Source: an uncultured Bacilli bacterium (lineage in GTDB: Bacteria > Bacillota_I > Bacilli_A > RF39 > UBA660). Taken from it: a DNA stretch of 39,618 nt. The stretch is from assembly GCA_934179675.1 (NCBI GenBank), contig CAKPQS010000010.1:1-39618 (forward strand), read 5' to 3'. The notes beneath the pieces were generated by a model, which was not told the DNA's origin, did no database searches, and saw only the letters and a list, made by a program, of their open reading frames with translations. This document shows positions 34,282 to 39,618 of this stretch, piece after piece. The position numbers were made by a program, and so were the translations under genes. Positions within the stretch are counted from its first letter, which is position 1. Each line of letters begins with the position of its first letter.

Positions 34282-34310
34282 TTTACTATATAATAGATAA
34301 ATAGTATAAT
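34282..34310 (+). promoter_or_regulatory. Promoter of pilin-like surface protein gene
   Basis: TTTACT (34282-34287), 17 nt, TATAAT (34305-34310), 17 nt before the start codon. Confidence 0.6.
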
Positions 34311-34327
34311 TTTAATAGAGGTAATAT

Positions 34328-36787
34328 ATGAATAAAAAGGGAATAACAATACCAGTAGTAATAGTAATTGTCTTAAGTATGGGTTTATTATTTACAGGAT
34401 TATATACTTATTTTAATAATGAAAAAAAACTAACAGATGAAGAAAAATATCAAAATCAAATAAATTTAATTATTGATTCAGCTCGAATATGGGTAAAAGA
34501 AAATAGTATAAATGGTGATATTAATATTACATTATGTGAACTTGAAGCAAATAATTATATAGGAACATTAATTAACCCATTAACTAAACAACAAATACCT
34601 AATGATTCAATAATTAGATATGAAAATGGTAATTACTATTTTGAACTAGGTAAAAACAATTTAAAAACATGTTCTATAGAAAATTTATATACTTATGTAG
34701 AACTTGATGTAAACGATGATAATTTCGTTGATATACCAATTGATAATGATAATATAAAAGAAATTGTTATTAAAGAAAATGGAAATGAAGTAAATAGAAT
34801 ATATAAAAATAAAAAAACAACTTATGAAATTATATATATTTTAGATAATAATGAAGTAAAAACAAAATATTTAATAGTAAGAGATACAACATCACCAACA
34901 ATAAATGTAAATTTAAATAATTATAATTATGATAGTAATACAAATACTATAACAGTACAAAAATACGCTAATTTTGTTGAACCTATTGCTACTATTACAG
35001 ATAATAGTAATAATATAACAAATACATCTGAAAATAATGTTGATACATATAAAGTAGGTAATTATGAACTAATTTATAAAGCAATTGATGAAGATCAAAA
35101 TGAAACAATTAAAAAAATTAATGTTGTTGTTAAATCAAATAATATGGATGAAAATTATTATATTGATACAGATAAATTTACAAATAAAAAAGAAATAACA
35201 TTAAAATTAAAAGGAATAAATACATCTCAAATATGTGTATCAAATAATTCTATATGTGAAGAATGGATTCCTTATATAGAAACAATAAATTGGACTATAG
35301 ATGAAAATATACAAAGTATATATGTTTATTATTTAAGCAATAATGATGTCCATTTAGAAAAAATAGACGTTTATTTAGATAATCAAAGTCCTAAATATAT
35401 ATCAAGTAAAAAAATATTATTTGGGCCATCATATAACTTACTTGACATAATAAATGCAAATGATGATATAAGTGGTATTAAAAATATTTATTCATCAGCA
35501 AATAAAATATATAAACCAAATAATTTAGGTCAAAATAGTCTTGAAATTGAAATAATTGATAATGCCAATAATAAAACTAATGAAAAAATAACAATAACTA
35601 CATATAAGAATTTAAAATGTGATAATAGTATATCATCTATAGTAAATGAAGATGGATTAATAAAAGATAATAATAAATGTATATTTATAGGTGAAAATCC
35701 TAATAATTATATTACTTTTAATAATGAATTATATAGAATTATTTCAATTGAAAATAATGATAAATTAAAAATAATAAAAGATGAATCAATATCAAAAGAA
35801 ACATATAATAAAAAATCATCTAATTTAGAAACATACTATAATAATTTAAAATCAAATATAACAACAAATGATATATTTTACTATGGTGATATTACAAAAC
35901 AAGATATAGTATCAAATATATATAGTGAAAATAATTCTAGTTACAATAATACTAATATGGGTTTATTATCAATAACAGAATATTTAAAAGCAGGTTCATG
36001 CCCAACTAATACTACATTTGATAAATTGGCAACAAATAATCCTTGTAAACAAAATAATTGGTTATATAATAAAAATGAATATTGGTTAATGAATACAACT
36101 AAAAATATTCCAATGTATGTAACACAAAATGGAAACATTTCATACACTTATGATAGTATGAAAGAAATAAGACCTGTATTGTATCTAAAAGCTAATTTAG
36201 GAATCATTAAAGGAAATGGTACAAAAACAGATCCTTATATTATTGATGAATCAATTGAACCAACTGATTTGACATGTAAAATTGATACAACAAGTACATT
36301 TGATACAATAAAGACATTAAATGTTTCAGCAAACAAAAATGCTTTAATATCATTTGATGGTATTAATTGGTCAAATAATAATAAAAAGGATATAAGTAAT
36401 TCTGGTATTATAACTGCTTATGCTAAATATAATAATGATATTACTTCTTGCTCAATTAGATTATATGAAGAATATGAATATAGATATAAAGAATGTTCCA
36501 ATAATAATAAAGTATATAGTTCATGGCATGCAAAAGGAAGTTCTAAAGAAAGCAGTGATTATAATATTATATCTAAAATAGAAGCTGAAAATAACTATTT
36601 AAATCATTATGAAGTTTTAGAAAGTACACCATGTAACAATTGTAAATGGGTTACAAAATATGAAAGAACTGTTGATTCATGTAAAAGTTTTGATGATAGT
36701 ACATGGTCAAATTGGTCAAGTAATAAACCAGAACAAAATAATAATATATTAATTGATAATCCAAGAATAAAATATGGAATTAAATAG
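34328..36787 (+). CDS. Large pilin-like surface protein with Ig-like domain
   Basis: An 819-residue exported protein. The N-terminus MNKKGITIPVVIVIVLSMG looks like a type IV prepilin leader (short basic part, Gly, then a hydrophobic helix). It lacks the Glu at mature position 5 that typical pilins have. A pseudopilin-like helix (about 25-60) follows. Then an Ig-like/DUF5011 domain (from VRDTTSPTINVNL, about 185-265) and a further beta region. Next comes a module (about 430-640) with YITFNNELYRIISIENNDKL and MKEIRPVLYLKANLGIIKGN, resembling the DUF6273-type domain. A Cys-rich end with SNWSSNKPEQ closes it. It is very rich in Asn and Ile. A surface adhesin or pilus-tip role is inferred. Confidence 0.75.
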   Translation: MNKKGITIPVVIVIVLSMGLLFTGLYTYFNNEKKLTDEEKYQNQINLIIDSARIWVKENSINGDINITLCELEANNYIGTLINPLTKQQIPNDSIIRYENGNYYFELGKNNLKTCSIENLYTYVELDVNDDNFVDIPIDNDNIKEIVIKENGNEVNRIYKNKKTTYEIIYILDNNEVKTKYLIVRDTTSPTINVNLNNYNYDSNTNTITVQKYANFVEPIATITDNSNNITNTSENNVDTYKVGNYELIYKAIDEDQNETIKKINVVVKSNNMDENYYIDTDKFTNKKEITLKLKGINTSQICVSNNSICEEWIPYIETINWTIDENIQSIYVYYLSNNDVHLEKIDVYLDNQSPKYISSKKILFGPSYNLLDIINANDDISGIKNIYSSANKIYKPNNLGQNSLEIEIIDNANNKTNEKITITTYKNLKCDNSISSIVNEDGLIKDNNKCIFIGENPNNYITFNNELYRIISIENNDKLKIIKDESISKETYNKKSSNLETYYNNLKSNITTNDIFYYGDITKQDIVSNIYSENNSSYNNTNMGLLSITEYLKAGSCPTNTTFDKLATNNPCKQNNWLYNKNEYWLMNTTKNIPMYVTQNGNISYTYDSMKEIRPVLYLKANLGIIKGNGTKTDPYIIDESIEPTDLTCKIDTTSTFDTIKTLNVSANKNALISFDGINWSNNNKKDISNSGIITAYAKYNNDITSCSIRLYEEYEYRYKECSNNNKVYSSWHAKGSSKESSDYNIISKIEAENNYLNHYEVLESTPCNNCKWVTKYERTVDSCKSFDDSTWSNWSSNKPEQNNNILIDNPRIKYGIK

Positions 36788-36808
36788 AAGATTTTTCTTC
36801 TTTTTTTT
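36786..36808 (+). terminator. Terminator of the pilin-like gene
   Basis: GAAGA (36787-36791) / TCTTC (36796-36800) with eight T. Confidence 0.8.
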
Positions 36809-36863
36809 TAAAATATATAGCAATATTAAAAAAAACAATGTATAATCAAATTAGGAGGACGAA

Positions 36864-37421
36864 ATGAAACCAATATTGAAATCATATAAGTGTATTGATA
36901 AAAAAATAGAAGCAACATATATAGTTGAAAATACACTTGGTGATAAACTAAAAGTAAAAGAGGTAGAAGAATATTCTAAAAAAAGGGAAATGGAATTGTT
37001 AAATCAATTAAAACAACAAATTCTTGATAAAATGGTAATGTATCCACAAATGAATTTAAATAGTGAAATAACAATGCAAAATTTAATGAATGGAGTAACA
37101 TTAACAGCAATGAATGTAGTATCATCTAATAATGTTTTAGGTACTGTAACAGCACTAGCTTCATTAAATTCTTTAAAAGATTATATAAAACAATATACTG
37201 AAATTAAAAAGTTAGAAAAATTTATGTATTTTTATGGAAATGAAAGAAATATTACGGAATTTATTAGTGAATTTAATTATGTAAACAATGATAAAAATTT
37301 AAATCATAAATTAGCGCGATTATATTTAAAAAATGATAAGATTAATTATCATAATGTAAACAAATTTTCTAAAAAACAATTAAAAAAAATAAATGAATAT
37401 ATGAATAACATTGAAATTTAA
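36864..37421 (+). CDS. Protein of unknown function
   Basis: A 185-residue protein, not recognised. There are no signal peptide or membrane helices. The N-terminal 45 residues are mixed, with a basic patch (KKREMELLNQLKQQ) that starts a helical region. The middle is uncharged and rich in Asn, Ser, Thr, Val and Ala (TLTAMNVVSSNNVLGTVTAL). The C-terminal half is helical and Lys/Asn-rich. A perfect GGAGG site precedes the ATG, and TATAAT at 36841-36846 may be its -10 box. It stands alone between two terminated or promoter-bearing units. Confidence 0.72.
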   Translation: MKPILKSYKCIDKKIEATYIVENTLGDKLKVKEVEEYSKKREMELLNQLKQQILDKMVMYPQMNLNSEITMQNLMNGVTLTAMNVVSSNNVLGTVTALASLNSLKDYIKQYTEIKKLEKFMYFYGNERNITEFISEFNYVNNDKNLNHKLARLYLKNDKINYHNVNKFSKKQLKKINEYMNNIEI

Positions 37422-37439
37422 AAATAAAAGTGATATGAT
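37411..37439 (+). promoter_or_regulatory. Promoter of the serS T-box transcript
   Basis: TTGAAA (37411-37416), 17 nt, TATGAT (37434-37439) with extended -10 TGA. The -35 box lies in the last codons of the preceding gene. Confidence 0.65.
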
Positions 37440-37445
37440 AAATAA

Positions 37446-37635
37446 AACAGATGAAAAGATGTAGTAATATTATCCCTTATTTAAAGAGAGTCATTGTTGG
37501 TGGAAAATGATAATAATATAATATGAATCTGTCTAGGATGTGGTATAATACCCGGATTAAACCGTTATTAAATTAAGTGAAAAAAAGGATGGTACCGTCT
37601 TATAGACTCCTTGTACTATTCTTTTTATGTGTTTT
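37446..37635 (+). promoter_or_regulatory. T-box riboswitch upstream of HD hydrolase and serS
   Basis: Stem I begins with ACAGAT paired to ATCTGT. It contains the conserved GATGAAAAGATGTAGTA element (about 37451-37467) and a GTTGGTGG distal motif. A GAA followed by the Ser codon TCT lies at 37525-37530, a candidate specifier. The T-box core is GGATGGTACCGTC (37587-37599). A terminator forms from AAAAAGGATGGTAC (37582-37595) and GTACTATTCTTTTT (37613-37626), 14 bp including two G-U pairs, followed by T-rich sequence. Because the T-box core is part of the terminator arm, tRNA binding and termination exclude each other. Confidence 0.9.
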
Positions 37636-37648
37636 TAAGGGAGGTAAA

Positions 37649-38149
37649 ATGTTAAAAAAATTATTAGGTGATAAATATAATATTATCAAAAATGAAGATA
37701 ATTTAGAAGAAAAAGCTAATCAATTAGTTAATATATTATTTGTAAATAAACTTGATAAGGGAAGAAAACCATATATTGATCATTTGTTATTTATAAAAAA
37801 TAATGTAAATACTGATGAGCAAAAAATAATTGGTCTTTTACATGATATAATTGAAACTTTAAAAATATCAAAGGGAGAATTAGAAGAAATAGGTTTTCCT
37901 AAAAATATAACAGAAGTAATAGATATATTGACTAGAAAAGATAATCCTAAAGAGGATTATGATGAATATATAAAGCGAATTATTGAATCTAATAATATTG
38001 ATGCATTAGAAGTTAAATTAGTTGATTTAAACCATAATATGGATATTTCCCATATTGAAAATCCTAGTGTAAAGGATTTTTCAAGGATAGAAAAGAGATA
38101 TAGACCAAACTATATAAAGATACAAAATAAATTAAATGAAAGGAAGTAA
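37649..38149 (+). CDS. HD-domain phosphohydrolase, SpoT/MESH1-like
   Basis: A 166-residue stand-alone HD domain protein. The metal ligands of RelA/SpoT-type hydrolases are in order: His45 (RKPYIDHLLFI), His65-Asp66 with Glu69 (LLHDIIE) and Asp126 (VKLVDLNHNMD). No synthetase, TGS or ACT domain is present, so it resembles small alarmone hydrolases or related nucleotidases. Activity on (p)ppGpp is an inference. The start at 37649 has GGGAGG upstream. An in-frame reading from 37577 would pass through the T-box terminator and is rejected. The stop is only 4 nt from serS, and both lie under the T-box leader. Confidence 0.82.
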   Translation: MLKKLLGDKYNIIKNEDNLEEKANQLVNILFVNKLDKGRKPYIDHLLFIKNNVNTDEQKIIGLLHDIIETLKISKGELEEIGFPKNITEVIDILTRKDNPKEDYDEYIKRIIESNNIDALEVKLVDLNHNMDISHIENPSVKDFSRIEKRYRPNYIKIQNKLNERK

Positions 38150-38153
38150 TAAA

Positions 38154-39440
38154 ATGTTAGATATAAAGTTTGTTAGAGAAAATCCAGAAAAAGTAAAAGA
38201 AAATATTAGAAAAAAATTTCAAGATCAAAAACTAGTATTAGTAGATGAGGTTATTGATATTGATAAAAAGATAAGAGAATTGAAGTTAAAGGGAGATGAA
38301 TTTAGAAGCAATCGAAATAAATTAAGTGATGAAATAGGTTTATTATTTAAGGAAAAAAAGATAGAAGACGCAAATAAAAATAAAGAAACAGTAAAGAAAA
38401 TAAATGAAGAGTTAAATGTATTAGAAAAAGAAGAAGAAAATTTAAATGTTGAATTAAAGAAAAGAATGATGGTAATACCAAATATTATTGATGATTCAGT
38501 ACCAATTGGTAAAGATGATAGTGAGAATAAAGAAATTCAAAAATATGGTGATCCAGCTGTACCAAATTATGAAATTCCATATCATGCTGATATACTTGCT
38601 ACAATTAATGGTCTTGATAAGGAAGCATCTGGGAGAACTAGTGGAAATGGTTTTTATTATTTAATTGGTGATGCTGCTAGACTTACAAGTGCTATGTTAT
38701 CGTATGCTAGAGATTTTATGATTAATAAAAACTTTACATATTGTATTCCTCCTTTTATGATAAGAAGTGATGTTGTAAATGGTGTTATGAGTTTTGCAGA
38801 AATGGATGCAATGATGTATAAAATAGAGGGTGAAGATTTATATTTAATAGGTACTAGTGAACATTCTATGATTGGTAAATTTAAGGGGCAATTATTAAAA
38901 GAAACAGAATTACCTATTACAATGACTTCGTATTCACCATGTTTTAGAAAAGAAGTTGGTGCTCATGGTATAGAAGAAAGAGGTATATATAGGGTACATC
39001 AATTTGAAAAACAAGAGATGATTGTTATATGTAAGCCAGAAGAATCAATGGAATGGTATAATAAGATGTGGTCATATACTGTTGAATTATTTAGAAGTTT
39101 AAACATTCCTGTAAGAACATTAGAGTGTTGTAGTGGTGATTTAGCTGATCTAAAGGTTAAGTCATGTGATGTTGAAGCATGGAGTCCAAGACAACAAAAG
39201 TATTTTGAGGTTGGTTCATGTTCTACATTAGGTGATGCTCAAGCAAGGAGATTGGGTATAAGAGCCAAGGGAGAAAATGGTAATTATTTTGTTCATACTT
39301 TAAATAATACTGTACTAGCATCAACAAGGGCTTTAATTGCATTCCTTGAAAATAATTATAATGAGGATGGAAGTATTAGTATTCCTGAAGTATTAAGACC
39401 ATATATGGGTGGTAAGGAAGTAATAATACCTAAAAAATAA
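38154..39440 (+). CDS. serS: Serine--tRNA ligase
   Basis: Class II synthetase of 428 residues, normal length. The N-terminal antiparallel coiled-coil arm (about 27-100) carries the charged heptads expected for binding the long variable arm of tRNA-Ser. Motif 2 is seen as CFRKEVGAHGIEERGIYRVH and motif 3 as NTVLASTRALIAFLEN. The serine pocket segment is GTSEHSMIG. The start at 38154 has AAAGGAAG upstream and yields the standard MLDIKFVRENPE. An in-frame ATG at 38136 lies within the preceding gene and is rejected. It is the second gene of the T-box operon. Confidence 0.97.
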   Translation: MLDIKFVRENPEKVKENIRKKFQDQKLVLVDEVIDIDKKIRELKLKGDEFRSNRNKLSDEIGLLFKEKKIEDANKNKETVKKINEELNVLEKEEENLNVELKKRMMVIPNIIDDSVPIGKDDSENKEIQKYGDPAVPNYEIPYHADILATINGLDKEASGRTSGNGFYYLIGDAARLTSAMLSYARDFMINKNFTYCIPPFMIRSDVVNGVMSFAEMDAMMYKIEGEDLYLIGTSEHSMIGKFKGQLLKETELPITMTSYSPCFRKEVGAHGIEERGIYRVHQFEKQEMIVICKPEESMEWYNKMWSYTVELFRSLNIPVRTLECCSGDLADLKVKSCDVEAWSPRQQKYFEVGSCSTLGDAQARRLGIRAKGENGNYFVHTLNNTVLASTRALIAFLENNYNEDGSISIPEVLRPYMGGKEVIIPKK

Positions 39441-39441
39441 G

Positions 39442-39466
39442 ACTAGAAAAAAATTCTAGTTTTTTT
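39442..39466 (+). terminator. serS terminator
   Basis: ACTAGAA (39442-39448) / TTCTAGT (39454-39460) with a T-run. Confidence 0.85.
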
Positions 39467-39476
39467 AATGTCTATA

Positions 39477-39505
39477 TTGATTTAAATTTATAAAAATTGT
39501 ATAAT
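39477..39505 (+). promoter_or_regulatory. Promoter of the second TACA-repeat leader ORF
   Basis: TTGATT (39477-39482), 17 nt, TATAAT (39500-39505). The -10 context (ATTGTATAATT) is the same as at the first copy. Confidence 0.6.
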
Positions 39506-39534
39506 TGTTTTAGTAATGAAAGGTAGGTGTGTAT

Positions 39535-39618
39535 ATGAATTTTGTTGATAAGTTTATAAATAAAGATACATACATACATACATACATACATACATACATA
39601 CATACATACATACATACA
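39535..39618 (+). CDS. Second TACA-repeat leader ORF, cut by the window end
   Basis: Start ATG at 39535 behind AAAGGTAGGTG. The N-terminus MNFVDKFINKD is followed by Thr-Tyr-Ile-His repeats from the tetranucleotide tract. It resembles the ORF at 9481 (Val-Asp followed by a short stretch, then the same TYIH reading), including the codon position at which the tract is entered. The window ends inside the tract, so what lies downstream, and whether the frame is open, cannot be seen. Confidence 0.62.
   Translation, partial: MNFVDKFINKDTYIHTYIHTYIHTYIHT
39567..39618 (+). repeat. Tetranucleotide microsatellite (TACA), at least 13 units
   Basis: Thirteen uninterrupted TACA units reach the last base of the window, so the true length is unknown. 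It is the same unit as at 9513-9568. Confidence 0.97.

Noticed and set aside
94..39618. Mycoplasma-type code in which TGA is Trp
   Set aside because: Several well-conserved genes end in TGA and their tryptophans are TGG, so the standard bacterial code applies.

Overview
The window is very AT-rich bacterial chromosome that uses the standard bacterial code: TGA ends several clear genes, for example the symporter, ruvX, mltG and the alpha/beta hydrolase. Gene content points to a low-GC Bacillota/Bacilli lineage, probably an uncultured, host-associated, genome-reduced one. Evidence includes Bacilli-style clusters (ruvX, DUF1292, mltG, trmR), T-box leaders, DnaE, a candidate CIRCE operator, BspA-like DUF285 surface protein, and a small acid-soluble spore protein (SspI) gene. 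The lineage is inferred, not proven.

Layout. 1-5.8 kb: a GH25 lysozyme-like lipoprotein (minus), CTP synthase, a dicarboxylate/amino-acid:cation symporter (minus), and a T-box leader in front of an archaeal-type AspRS (AspRS2). 5.8-7.4 kb: an IS30-family element. 7.4-9.4 kb: htpG with a CIRCE-like operator over its promoter. 9.4-11.1 kb: a short leader ORF carrying 14 TACA tetranucleotide units, whose downstream frame ends in an ATGA overlap with a BspA/DUF285 surface protein gene. 11.1-12.2 kb: an internally deleted IS1182-family element that landed in the loop of a bidirectional terminator, duplicating the 8-nt loop. 12.2-18.5 kb: rpmB (minus), a short dnaE, sspI (minus), lemA, a DUF2207 protein and a small two-TM protein. 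18.6-22.8 kb: a tightly overlapping operon of ruvX, DUF1292, mltG, a trmR-like methyltransferase, an alpha/beta hydrolase and ddl. 22.9-28.9 kb: three overlapping membrane-protein genes, an InlB-repeat-like membrane protein and a divergent GH31 protein. 29-33.8 kb: a calcium-type P-type ATPase followed by an ABC exporter pair. 33.8-36.8 kb: tRNA-Ala (minus) and a large pilin-like surface protein. 36.9-39.6 kb: an orphan gene, a second T-box leader driving a SpoT-like HD hydrolase plus serS, then a second copy of the TACA-repeat leader ORF in which the window ends.

The most unusual element is the TACA-repeat leader ORF. It occurs twice, each with its own promoter, a similar Shine-Dalgarno region, a similar N-terminus and the same entry phase into the repeat (reading Thr-Tyr-Ile-His). 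At the first copy the frame arithmetic makes a three-phase switch. With 14 units, as here, translation stops soon after the repeat. With 13 or 16 units it would run on and end on a stop codon overlapping the start of the surface protein gene. This has the layout of a phase-variable contingency locus acting through translational coupling. The variation itself is an inference that needs read-level data.

Other points of interest are the terminator-loop IS insertion, two T-box operons (one coupling SerRS to an HD hydrolase, the other driving AspRS2), a GH31 protein lacking the usual acid/base residue, a DnaE with a degenerate PHP domain, and a tRNA-Ala with C instead of U at position 33.
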